Origin: Pantoea eucrina
Lineage (GTDB): Bacteria; Pseudomonadota; Gammaproteobacteria; Enterobacterales; Enterobacteriaceae
Assembly: GCF_001691555.1 (NCBI RefSeq)
Contig: NZ_MAYN01000001.1
Coordinates: 1 to 64,000, forward strand
Reading direction: 5' to 3'
Length of the DNA stretch: 64,000 bases
A model generated the notes under the pieces. The model saw nothing but the letters and a program-made list of their open reading frames with translations. It was not told where the DNA came from and made no database searches. Position numbers and translations under genes: made by a program. Positions 8,701-15,635 of this stretch are shown one piece after another (positions within the stretch are counted from its first letter, which is position 1; every line of letters starts with the position of its first letter).

Positions 8701-11317
8701 TCAGCACAATCCTTGCTTCATCGCACTCTTCGCGGGTTGGATTTTGGTTGAGCTGAATGCCAAACACCGCAAGCCACGCAAGAGCTGTTTCGAGCGCCAG
8801 TTTGCTGTCCGACTGTCGCATATGAATTTCCGCTATCAGACAGGCAGCTTCCGCTTTATCTGTTACCTTACCCGGTGAGGCATGAATGCGTGAGCTTAAT
8901 GCCAGGGCAACGGGCAGGTTGCCGTTCAGAAACTCACACTCGGCCTCTTCAAGCAGAAAATCATGATTTTCAACCGGGCTGGGCTCGCCGCTGAGCGAAC
9001 GGGTAGTCTGCAGATAACGCAGAGCAGAAGCATAATCGCCCGTTGCTTTTGCACGACGGCTGGCTCTCAGCAGCAGGTTGCTGAACCTGTCGGCGTCAGG
9101 GATCAGCAATGCGACATTTTTTATAGAGAGCAGATGATGCGCGGCCCTGAAAAGTAAGGCATCGGTGATATCACGGCTCGATGCATGCATGTAATACAGC
9201 GCGGCGGCATAATTAACCACATCCTTATCTTCGTCCGGCAACAGCTTCAGCGCTGCTTCATGCATACTGTTATGCATAAAAGCGTACTCTGATCCGCTGA
9301 GCGAAATGAGCCTGACTTTTATGGCCGGTAGCAGCGTCAGCGCAATTTCAGACGCTGCAATGTTCATCATCGTAATAACAGTGCTCAGCTCTCCGGCACA
9401 TCCCAGGATGGCCAGACGACCCAGAAGCTGGCACGTCTCAGGCGGCAATGACGTTAAATGCTGTAGCACGCTGGCCGCAACGTTTGCCGTGTAGGGTCGG
9501 TTTCTAAGCGCATGTGTATCGCAGGCCCACCTGAACGGGGCGTTGTGCGTGATCAATCCGTCGTGCACGGCCTGTCTGAAGAATTCATGGGTAGCGAGAG
9601 GATTACCACCGGTTTTTTCGTGAATAATCCGGGCCAGTTCTGCTGTTGCTGAACTGCGGGTATGGAACTGGCCGGCAAGCCAGCTGGCAATGTTTTTCTC
9701 AGTCAGAGGCTGAGGCGCAAGATCTTTGATGCGGGCTGCATTGGCCCGGATACGATCCAGGTTGCCGGCAATCATCGGACAGGGTAAAGATTCGCTGTCA
9801 CGATGCGTCATTACCAGCAACAGAGGAATATTTTCGCTTTGGCTGAGCAGATTCTGCAATAAAATCAGCGTGGCCTGATCGGCCCAGTGTACATCATCAA
9901 TCAGTATAACCAGCGGACGGCCGGGTGCCGTAAATGCTTTTACCAGACTGCACGCAACAAGATTGAAACGATCCCGGGCATCAAGAGAATGTGAGTGCCC
10001 CGGAATCGCGGCCTTCTGGCCCAGCAGTATTCCCAGCTCCGGCACCATGTTAATCGCCAGGCCGGTATAATTTCCTAATTCTTGGGTAATATGCGCCTTC
10101 CAGCGCGTCATTTCTTCTGCCGGTAGCCCAAGAATATGCAGGACCAGCGTCCGGAAAGCAGATGTGAATACCGCATACGGTAATACCGGGGAATGCTGTT
10201 CAGCCTTTACCAACGTTAGCAGCATTTTTTTCCCGCGCAGCATCCTGAGCGACGAGGCTATCAGTGAAGACTTACCAGAACCTGGAACGCCTCTTATCGC
10301 TACCAGAGTATGTTTGCCGCTTTTGCTGACCTCTTCAAACGCCGCCAGAATCTCTATAGCCTGAGAATGATCGGCGAAAAGCACGTCATGGGATAATACT
10401 GTGACCGGTAAATCCTGCAGTCCCAGAGGAAAAGGTTCAATCATTCCGTCCGGCTTAAAGTTAGCCGCACAGCGGCGAAGATCGGCAAGTAACCCTTCCG
10501 CGCTGTGGTAACGGTATTCAGGCGATTTCGCCATCAGTTTAAGCACGATGGCGGAGAGTACAGCGGGGACATCCTGACGCAGTACATGGGGGGCCAGGGC
10601 TTCAGAGGCAATATGGTGGTGTACCCATTCAATATGACTCCCTTCTACAGTGCCATAAGGTAACTTGCCGGTCAGTAGCTGATAAAGAACAATCCCCAGA
10701 CTGTATAAATCACTTACCCGGCTGATCTGACAAGCAGATCGAGACGTGTGTTCAGGGGACATGTAAGCAAGAGTGCCGCCCGCAACCGGTAAACGTGACT
10801 GTTGCAGGCTATCTTTATGCACGAATGACAGACCAAAGCCGGCAAGATGCACAGCGCCATCATCCGTATAAATGAAATTTGCAGGTTTAATATCGCCGTG
10901 TACCAACCCGTTCTGATGCAGGATCCCAAGCGTACTGCAGAGCATAATTGCCGTAGTCAAAAATTCATCAATGCTGCCCGGCGGGATACACAGCACATCC
11001 GCAAGTGTTTTGTAGTTGAAAGGCCGGTACAGGAGCGCATACCGGCCCTGGTAATGCGTATACCGCAGGGGTTTCAGCGCCCAGCTTTCCGATAGCCTGG
11101 CACGCAGGGCAAACTCATTTTTCAGCCGTTGCGTAACATGCAAAAGCGATTCTTCGTTACCTGCGGTTGCCAGCACAAAAGACTCACCGGTGATCGTATG
11201 CCGGCACAGCAACCAGTCTATATTGCCCTCCTGCGCCAGAGGCGTATAGGCCATGTACTCTGATAGAATCATTTCCTGATTGTCTATTGAGTTTAACGCC
11301 TGCAGGTTTGTATTCAT
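5762..11317 (-). CDS. Giant hybrid: pseudokinase-like Ser/Thr kinase domain, AAA ATPase, GAF, PAS, histidine kinase
   Basis: 1851 residues. Residues 1-290 form a protein-kinase fold with catalytic loop H140-G-D-I-K-P-A-N and activation end MSPEH. The DFG motif, however, reads G160-F-G and no VAIK-type lysine is seen, so phosphotransfer is doubtful. A large AAA/ORC1-like ATPase follows (Walker A 343-350 GVPGSGKS; Walker B LVILIDDVHWAD), then a long helical TPR-like region. Next are a GAF domain (VERAGAQHCMLIRL..., about 1250-1420), a PAS domain (ISHTGTWHWLIQPDIQYIS...), and a histidine kinase with phospho-acceptor H1639 (SSIAHEINQPL), N box NLVINAIEAI and G boxes DNGTGL and GMGMGL. It starts within the stop of the lone receiver gene (ATGA overlap). 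Such kinase/ATPase/histidine-kinase hybrids exist in proteobacteria, cyanobacteria and myxobacteria. The ligand is unknown. Confidence 0.9.
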   Translation of the reverse strand: MNTNLQALNSIDNQEMILSEYMAYTPLAQEGNIDWLLCRHTITGESFVLATAGNEESLLHVTQRLKNEFALRARLSESWALKPLRYTHYQGRYALLYRPFNYKTLADVLCIPPGSIDEFLTTAIMLCSTLGILHQNGLVHGDIKPANFIYTDDGAVHLAGFGLSFVHKDSLQQSRLPVAGGTLAYMSPEHTSRSACQISRVSDLYSLGIVLYQLLTGKLPYGTVEGSHIEWVHHHIASEALAPHVLRQDVPAVLSAIVLKLMAKSPEYRYHSAEGLLADLRRCAANFKPDGMIEPFPLGLQDLPVTVLSHDVLFADHSQAIEILAAFEEVSKSGKHTLVAIRGVPGSGKSSLIASSLRMLRGKKMLLTLVKAEQHSPVLPYAVFTSAFRTLVLHILGLPAEEMTRWKAHITQELGNYTGLAINMVPELGILLGQKAAIPGHSHSLDARDRFNLVACSLVKAFTAPGRPLVILIDDVHWADQATLILLQNLLSQSENIPLLLVMTHRDSESLPCPMIAGNLDRIRANAARIKDLAPQPLTEKNIASWLAGQFHTRSSATAELARIIHEKTGGNPLATHEFFRQAVHDGLITHNAPFRWACDTHALRNRPYTANVAASVLQHLTSLPPETCQLLGRLAILGCAGELSTVITMMNIAASEIALTLLPAIKVRLISLSGSEYAFMHNSMHEAALKLLPDEDKDVVNYAAALYYMHASSRDITDALLFRAAHHLLSIKNVALLIPDADRFSNLLLRASRRAKATGDYASALRYLQTTRSLSGEPSPVENHDFLLEEAECEFLNGNLPVALALSSRIHASPGKVTDKAEAACLIAEIHMRQSDSKLALETALAWLAVFGIQLNQNPTREECDEARIVLKEDVGKNPYARFRSLPQVNCKNTEAVMNLLASASTFAVFINPRLHFMILCRLLHLSMAHGLSGASTLALSWYGVVCGDQYDEYSRGFASTLLARELIYKHDFVSFKARTLLPLDQVSVWTMPLTYAIERAKAAFDAGVETGDRTSACLALRHIIMNYLARGDHLDAVHTAITRGMLFVKKVQYRDVEIILGMQLDYVMFLRKSRGVTFSGADFSPPVIEEMKPEDAAEPMYLMQFWARLYQGMAHFFANEYPAANQCFQNAALLTARIPGNVHMIDFHLYSALSLTAPLPAGTITRALRQQLKPHLDKLVTWSNENAKTFADKEALLRAEIFRLEGEMALAAEQFERAIALSREEQFHHINGLACELAARMAYDRSMSFAGDAYIKGAMAAWDRWGASAKVRQLETAYPALSSHHSHTALSTMPFEHSPVISDLQSMVTVMRALTEEINLDRLIHILMMMLVERAGAQHCMLIRLTDGNIPEIQARASTTAEGVKVKIVQEIPVETDLPLSILSAVIRTGQEIRTGKPEVFTPFSQDNYLVTSGAAVMCVPMFRQAQMVGVLYLENRLMPDVFTAEHSRIVSMLGAQAAVSLETARLYAELVEENIQRRKIEKQLRASQTSLMLGEKISHTGTWHWLIQPDIQYISDEYKRIMGLPDEQVTTSMAEFQSRVHPDDLPCLREQIENWVITGEVMQAEFRIIRDDGECRYIKGIGEPNENWPEIAEYFGTLTDITDQRQAEDAVRIAQAELARVARATTVGQLTSSIAHEINQPLMSIVSNAGASQRWLKRDPANLENVSRGLDEIIREGQRAGDIIRGLQALTRNQIAEFAPARLHAIARDIIVLSRLELERRSVLLELDLTAKNDRVFCESVQIQQVMLNLVINAIEAIADNPGVRILRLSSSHPASNVIRFDVADNGTGLSDEVIGKIFDSFYTTKPEGMGMGLTISNEIVKRHGGTLHAENRTEGGSLFWFTLPLEC

Positions 11318-11700
11318 GGACGGGAGGCCTGCGAAGAGAGTTCCTGACGGATATATACAAACAATGTATCGATATCAATGGGCTTAGGCAAAAAAGCGAT
11401 GGCGCCCAGGTTAATGGCATACCGCAACGTGTTCTCATCGCCATTGCCAGAAATAATAATACCCGGCGGTTTTCTAAGTCGCCGGGTAAGATTGATGAAC
11501 AGCTCGAAACCATTCATGCCTTTTAGCTGCACATCAATGATAAAAAGCGCGGCGTCCGCTATAGCTGCTTCATTACAGAGAAGAGACTCTGCTGATTCAA
11601 AAGCGTACGTCAGATAGCCTTCAGACTGGAGCAGGTTTGTAAGACCATTGCGGACAGAACGTTCATCATCGACGACGACAATGCGCTGCGACAGCTGCAT
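11314..11700 (-). CDS. Single-domain receiver (CheY-like) response regulator
   Basis: 128 residues, receiver only: acidic pair D11/D12 (VVVDDERS), phospho-acceptor D56 (FIIDVQLKGMNG), S84 (IIISGNGD) and K106 (FLPKPID). There is no output domain. It is co-transcribed with and overlaps the giant histidine kinase by four bases, so it is probably a phosphate sink, an intermediate, or an allosteric partner of that kinase, parallel to the FixJ-type protein beyond the kinase gene. Confidence 0.88.
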   Translation of the reverse strand: MQLSQRIVVVDDERSVRNGLTNLLQSEGYLTYAFESAESLLCNEAAIADAALFIIDVQLKGMNGFELFINLTRRLRKPPGIIISGNGDENTLRYAINLGAIAFLPKPIDIDTLFVYIRQELSSQASRP

Positions 11701-11742
11701 GCTGTTTTCCTTTATAAAACTCAGGCCCCGGAAGGCGCTTCC

Positions 11743-11997
11743 TTAGGAGGTTTTATCACCTGAGGGCGGCGGATTATCGCCGATTTTATGGTGATACTCA
11801 TGACGAAACCAGAGCAGGTTAACCGGCTGACCGGTTTTCAACCTTTTAACCAGCGGGATCAGGTGCTCGCCAATCTGCATCCCCAGCAGGCCTGCCAGCG
11901 CAATGATGGGCGGCGCCGGTGAATTGACGTCCAGTACCGTGTAAATAACACCAGCCAGTATGCCTGCTGCAAATGAAACTGAATACTTTTTAAGCAT
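11743..11997 (-). CDS. XapX-domain small membrane protein
   Basis: 84 residues from ATG 11995-11997, chosen over an upstream in-frame ATG because AGGCAGGG precedes it and the protein then begins MLKKYSVSFAAGILAGVIY. The XapX (DUF1427) core is plain: two hydrophobic helices with SPAPPIIALAGLLGMQIGE between them. The C-terminal tail (WFRHEYHHKIGDNPP) is polar and His-rich. It is a tandem copy of the next gene; function unknown. Confidence 0.75.
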   Translation of the reverse strand: MLKKYSVSFAAGILAGVIYTVLDVNSPAPPIIALAGLLGMQIGEHLIPLVKRLKTGQPVNLLWFRHEYHHKIGDNPPPSGDKTS

Positions 11998-12013
11998 AAT
12001 TACCCTGCCTGTT

Positions 12014-12250
12014 TCACTCTGGCTGATGAGTCGCCGAAGGTATGTGTGTGGCGATCGGACTATGATTGCCCGCAGGCAGCAAGGCCGACGATTCATGGTG
12101 CAGAAGCTTTCCACCCAATGAGCTGCCGATGACCATACCCAGCAGCCCGACCAGCGCAACCGCCGGCGGCGCTGGTGACTGAACTCTGATCACGGCATAA
12201 ACGAGGCCAATAAGCGCCCCGGCTCCCAGAGATATTAATAAAGGACTCAT
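12014..12250 (-). CDS. XapX-domain small membrane protein
   Basis: 78 residues: MSPLLISLGAGALIGLVYAV followed by the XapX core SPAPPAVALVGLLGMVIG and a polar tail (ATHIPSATHQPE). ATG at 12250 has a good AGGAGG-type site upstream (ggtcctcctt on the plus strand). Paralogue of the neighbour 16 bases downstream. XapX proteins are short two-helix proteins often found beside oxidoreductase or cysteine-hydrolase genes, as here; no activity is established. Confidence 0.75.
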   Translation of the reverse strand: MSPLLISLGAGALIGLVYAVIRVQSPAPPAVALVGLLGMVIGSSLGGKLLHHESSALLPAGNHSPIATHIPSATHQPE

Positions 12251-12265
12251 GGGTCCTCCTTATTG

Positions 12266-12297
12266 AAAAAGCAGGCCAGCCCGGAGAGGAGCTGGCC
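12266..12297 (-). terminator. Rho-independent terminator of the YcaC-like gene
   Basis: On the minus strand the stem GGCCAGC (12291-12297) pairs with GCTGGCC (12274-12280) and is followed within three bases by five T (12266-12270). It sits directly after the YcaC-like stop codon and separates that gene from the XapX pair. Confidence 0.7.
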
Positions 12298-12313
12298 GGA
12301 AGGAGAGGCTACA

Positions 12314-13006
12314 TTAGCGAACGTTTGCCGGAACTGGCGCCAGGGTACGGTGCTCAGTTTTTTGACGTGAAGGCGCTTTGTGAACCATGGTGTATGCGTA
12401 GTCAACGCCGATACCGTAAGCACCAGAGTGCTCCTTAGCGATATCCATAACGGCGTTGTAAGTCTCTTTGTGCGCCCAGTCTCGCTGCCACTCCAGCATG
12501 ACCTGCTGCCAGGTTACCGGGATCACGCCAGCCTGAATCATGCGCTGCATGGCATAGTCGTGAGCTTCTTTCGTGGTGCCGCCTGACGCATCAGCAACCA
12601 TATAAATTTCATAATCGCCTTCCAGCATGGCGCACAGTGCGAAAGTGTTATTACACACTTCGGTCCACAGGCCTGAAACCACCACTTTTTTCTTGCCGTT
12701 AGCTGCCAGCGCATCACGGACTTTCTGATCATCCCATGAGTTCATTGACGTGCGTTCAAGAATGTCCTGGCCCGGAAACACGTCCAGCAGTTCAGGAAAA
12801 GTATTACCGGAGAAGCTTTCGGTCTCAACGGTGGTCAGTACAGTCGGGATGTTGAAAACTTTAGCCGCTTTAGCCAGCGCTACGACGTTGTTTTTCAGTA
12901 CCTGGCGGTCAATTGACTGCACGCCAAACGCCATCTGTGGTTGCTGGTCAATAAAGATGATCTGGCAGTTCTGCGGCGTCAGTACTTCAAGCTTACGATT
13001 GGTCAT
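12314..13006 (-). CDS. YcaC-like isochorismatase-family cysteine hydrolase
   Basis: 230 residues. The isochorismatase fold shows catalytic D20 (IIFIDQQPQMAFGV) and nucleophile C118 (VVSGLWTEVCNNTFA), the arrangement of E. coli YcaC. Compared with YcaC (about 208 residues) there is a C-terminal extension ending HRTLAPVPANVR. YcaC-type enzymes hydrolyse an unidentified amide or ester. It is divergent from an amidohydrolase/DoxX/MFS/hydrolase operon across a 323-base region with repeated operator-like motifs, suggesting shared control and a xenobiotic or aromatic-amide role. Confidence 0.8.
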   Translation of the reverse strand: MTNRKLEVLTPQNCQIIFIDQQPQMAFGVQSIDRQVLKNNVVALAKAAKVFNIPTVLTTVETESFSGNTFPELLDVFPGQDILERTSMNSWDDQKVRDALAANGKKKVVVSGLWTEVCNNTFALCAMLEGDYEIYMVADASGGTTKEAHDYAMQRMIQAGVIPVTWQQVMLEWQRDWAHKETYNAVMDIAKEHSGAYGIGVDYAYTMVHKAPSRQKTEHRTLAPVPANVR

Positions 13007-13329
13007 ATTTTGCCCATTGAGGTTAATGTTGCTAAGTCCCGTAAAACGTTTTAACGGCGTTAATTTGCAGCATCCCTGTCAGCTGAATGGCGTCATCACT
13101 TTTCGCCGTTCCGGTGGGTTACTGTCTGAGCGCAGTGTAGGAACCTTTTTATTTTCAGACTATTATCTTTAGGTATAACTATACGAACGTATACTATCCC
13201 TTTGTATAACTAGACGTTCTCCAGACCTCCTGATCATAATTCCGCCATCCCATATCCTGCTTACCGGGCAGGGCAATTCCGTGTCCGCAGACCTTATTCC
13301 GTTCCGGACAACTCATTTCAGGAGATCCT
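13007..13329. promoter_or_regulatory. Divergent promoter region between YcaC-like gene and amidohydrolase operon
   Basis: No gene here. The AT-rich part (13160-13220) holds the repeat elements listed separately. A strong AGGAGA ribosome site precedes ATG 13330. Confidence 0.5.
13173..13216. repeat. Operator-like direct repeats with embedded palindrome
   Basis: GTATAACTATACG (13173-13185) and GTATAACTAGACG (13204-13216) match at 12 of 13 bases and are offset by 31 bp, about three helical turns. Between them ATACG-AA-CGTAT (13181-13192) is a perfect palindrome. This arrangement suggests a dimeric regulator binding cooperatively at the divergent promoter. No regulator gene lies beside it. Confidence 0.5.
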
Positions 13330-15207
13330 ATGGTTACCCTTGGCAAAGCCGACACCATTCTGACTAATGGCCGCTTTCATACCGTTGATCGCGGCAATCC
13401 GATCGCCGATGCGGTTGCGATTCGTGACGGCAAATTTCTGGCGGTTGGTACGCAGGAAGAAATAATGCAGCACCATTGTGCAGGGACTAACGTGGTCGAT
13501 CTGAAAGGACACACAGTAATTCCGGGTCTGAACGACTCGCACCTGCACCTGATCCGCGGTGGCCTTAACTACAACCTGGAACTGCGCTGGGAAGGCGTAC
13601 CGTCTGTATTCGATGCGCTGCGCATGCTAAAAGAGCAGGCGCTGCGTACTCCCTCACCGCAGTGGGTACGCGTGGTAGGTGGCTGGACTGAATTCCAGTT
13701 TGCCGAGCGCCGCATGCCGACGCTGGATGAGATCAACGAAGCCGCGCCGGATACGCCTGTGTTTGTCCTGCACCTTTACGATCGCGCTCTGCTTAATCGC
13801 GCCGCGCTGAAAGTGGTTGGTTACACCAAAGACACGCCAAATCCGCCGGGCGGCGAAATCCAGCGTGACAGCAACGGTAATCCGACCGGCATGCTGATTG
13901 CGCGCCCGAATGCCATGATCCTCTATTCCACGCTGGCCAAAGGGCCGAAGCTGCCGCTTGAGCAGCAGGTGAACTCCACCCGCCAGTTCATGCGTGAGTT
14001 GAATCGTCTCGGCCTGACCAGCGCCATTGATGCCGGCGGTGGTTTCCAGAATTATTCGGAAGATTACGAGGTGATTGCCGAGCTGCATCAGAAAAAGCAG
14101 ATGACCATTCGCATCGCCTACAACCTCTTTACCCAGCGTCCTGGTCATGAACTTGAAGATTTTGAGAAGTGGACGGACATGCTGACGCCTGGTCAGGGCA
14201 GCGACTATTTCCGTCACAATGGCGCGGGCGAGATGCTGGTATTCTCGGCAGCCGACTTCGAAGATTTTCTTGAGCCGCGTCCTGACCTCGCGCCAGGCAT
14301 GGAAGATGAGCTGGAGCGCGTGGTCCGTCATCTGGTTGAGCACCGCTGGCCATTCCGCCTGCACGCCACCTACGATGAATCCATCAGCCGCATGCTCGAC
14401 GTGTTTGAAAAGGTCAACCGCGACATTCCGTTTAACGGCCTGCACTGGTTCTTCGACCACGCTGAAACCGTGACGCAGCGTAATATTGATCGCATCAAAG
14501 AGCTGGGCGGCGGCATCGCGGTGCAGCACCGTATGGCGTTCCAGGGCGAATACTTTGCCGGGCGTTACGGCATTGAAGCTACCCGTCACACACCGCCGGT
14601 GGCACGCATGCTGGAAACCGGTGTGCCAGTGGGCCTTGGCACTGACGCCACGCGCGTCGCCAGTTACAACCCCTGGACCGCACTCTACTGGCTGGTGTCC
14701 GGTCGCACGGTGGGCGGTATGCAGATGTATGACGTTAACGCCCGTTTGGATCGCGATACCGCACTGATGCTGTGGACGCAGGGCAGCGCCTGGTTCTCCA
14801 GTGAGCAGGGTAAGAAAGGCCAGATTAAAGCGGGTCAGCTGGCCGATCTGGCGGTGCTAAGCAACGATTACTTCAGCGTGCCAGAAGAGGAGATCAAGGG
14901 TATCGAATCGGTGCTGACCCTCGTGGATGGCAACATCGTCTATGCCGCCGGCGCCTTTAGCAGTGAAGCTCCGCCATCTATTCCGGTGCTGCCGGAGTGG
15001 TCGCCCGTGGTCAGGGTACCGGGACACTACCGCAGCGCGCCGCCAACTGCGCATACCCGCGTGGGTATGCAGCAAATGCCGCACCAGTGCAGCGGTCCCT
15101 GCGGTGTCCACAGCCACTCGCATGATATTGCGCGCGGCGCAAACATGCCTGTATCCGAAGAGAACGCCTTCTGGGGCGCGCTCGGATGCAGCTGCTTTGC
15201 GTTCTGA
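13330..15207 (+). CDS. YtcJ-like metal-dependent amidohydrolase with Cys/His-rich tail
   Basis: 625 residues. The amidohydrolase_3 (YtcJ) pattern is clear: an N-terminal beta-sandwich strand (ILTNGRFHTVD...), metal motif HLH in GLNDSHLHL (about 70), the metal-site region HWFFDHAETV, and GLGTDATRVASYNPW near 440. The C-terminal 50 residues are unusual: they contain HQCSGPCGVHSHSHD and end GALGCSCFAF, a possible extra metal-binding module. The family hydrolyses amides or N-acyl compounds; the substrate is unknown. First gene of a plus-strand operon with DoxX, an exporter and an alpha/beta hydrolase. Confidence 0.82.
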   Translation: MVTLGKADTILTNGRFHTVDRGNPIADAVAIRDGKFLAVGTQEEIMQHHCAGTNVVDLKGHTVIPGLNDSHLHLIRGGLNYNLELRWEGVPSVFDALRMLKEQALRTPSPQWVRVVGGWTEFQFAERRMPTLDEINEAAPDTPVFVLHLYDRALLNRAALKVVGYTKDTPNPPGGEIQRDSNGNPTGMLIARPNAMILYSTLAKGPKLPLEQQVNSTRQFMRELNRLGLTSAIDAGGGFQNYSEDYEVIAELHQKKQMTIRIAYNLFTQRPGHELEDFEKWTDMLTPGQGSDYFRHNGAGEMLVFSAADFEDFLEPRPDLAPGMEDELERVVRHLVEHRWPFRLHATYDESISRMLDVFEKVNRDIPFNGLHWFFDHAETVTQRNIDRIKELGGGIAVQHRMAFQGEYFAGRYGIEATRHTPPVARMLETGVPVGLGTDATRVASYNPWTALYWLVSGRTVGGMQMYDVNARLDRDTALMLWTQGSAWFSSEQGKKGQIKAGQLADLAVLSNDYFSVPEEEIKGIESVLTLVDGNIVYAAGAFSSEAPPSIPVLPEWSPVVRVPGHYRSAPPTAHTRVGMQQMPHQCSGPCGVHSHSHDIARGANMPVSEENAFWGALGCSCFAF

Positions 15208-15212
15208 GCATC

Positions 15213-15635
15213 ATGAATCGTCTATTTTCGCAGCCGCCCCGCATTGATGCCGGGCTGTTCTTTCTGCGGCTGGCAGGCTGCCTGCTGCTGCTGCATGTGC
15301 ACGGTCTGCCGAAGGTGTTTCATTTCAGTGAAGAACTGACGCGCATAGAGGATCCGTTTGGCCTCGGTCCCTCTATGAGCCTGCTGCCAGCTATTTTTGC
15401 CGAAGTGATTTGCCCGATTTTCATTCTGACTGGCGTGTTTGCCCGGCTTGCCTGCCTGCCCATCATCGGCGTGCTTCTGGTGGCGATGGTGTTTGTGCAT
15501 CCGGACTGGAGCATCGCGGAAGGCCAGTTTGGCTGGCTGCTGCTGATCATCTTCGCCACACTGGCCATCACCGGACCGGGCAAGTGGCGCCCGGGTGCTG
15601 ATATGCAAAAAGGAGTACGTCATGACGCAGGTTAA
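15213..15635 (+). CDS. DoxX-family membrane protein
   Basis: 140 residues from ATG 15213, six bases after the previous stop (an in-frame ATG at 15186 overlapping the upstream gene is less likely). Four hydrophobic segments follow the DoxX pattern: DAGLFFLRLAGCLLLLHVHGLPK, SLLPAIFAEVICPIFILTGVFARLACL, GVLLVAMVFVHPDW and GWLLLIIFATLAITGPG. DoxX proteins are small inner-membrane proteins linked to thiol and oxidative stress or quinone-coupled oxidation. Its 3' end overlaps the exporter start by 14 bases. Confidence 0.8.
   Translation: MNRLFSQPPRIDAGLFFLRLAGCLLLLHVHGLPKVFHFSEELTRIEDPFGLGPSMSLLPAIFAEVICPIFILTGVFARLACLPIIGVLLVAMVFVHPDWSIAEGQFGWLLLIIFATLAITGPGKWRPGADMQKGVRHDAG

Noticed and set aside
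11998..12159. N-terminal extension giving a 138-residue XapX protein
   Set aside because: The extra 54 residues overlap the neighbouring XapX gene and are Arg/Cys/Trp-rich without homology; a ribosome site sits before the internal ATG.
13654..14589. Long open frame opposite the amidohydrolase gene
   Set aside because: Antisense shadow of a codon-biased gene; no ribosome site and no family content.
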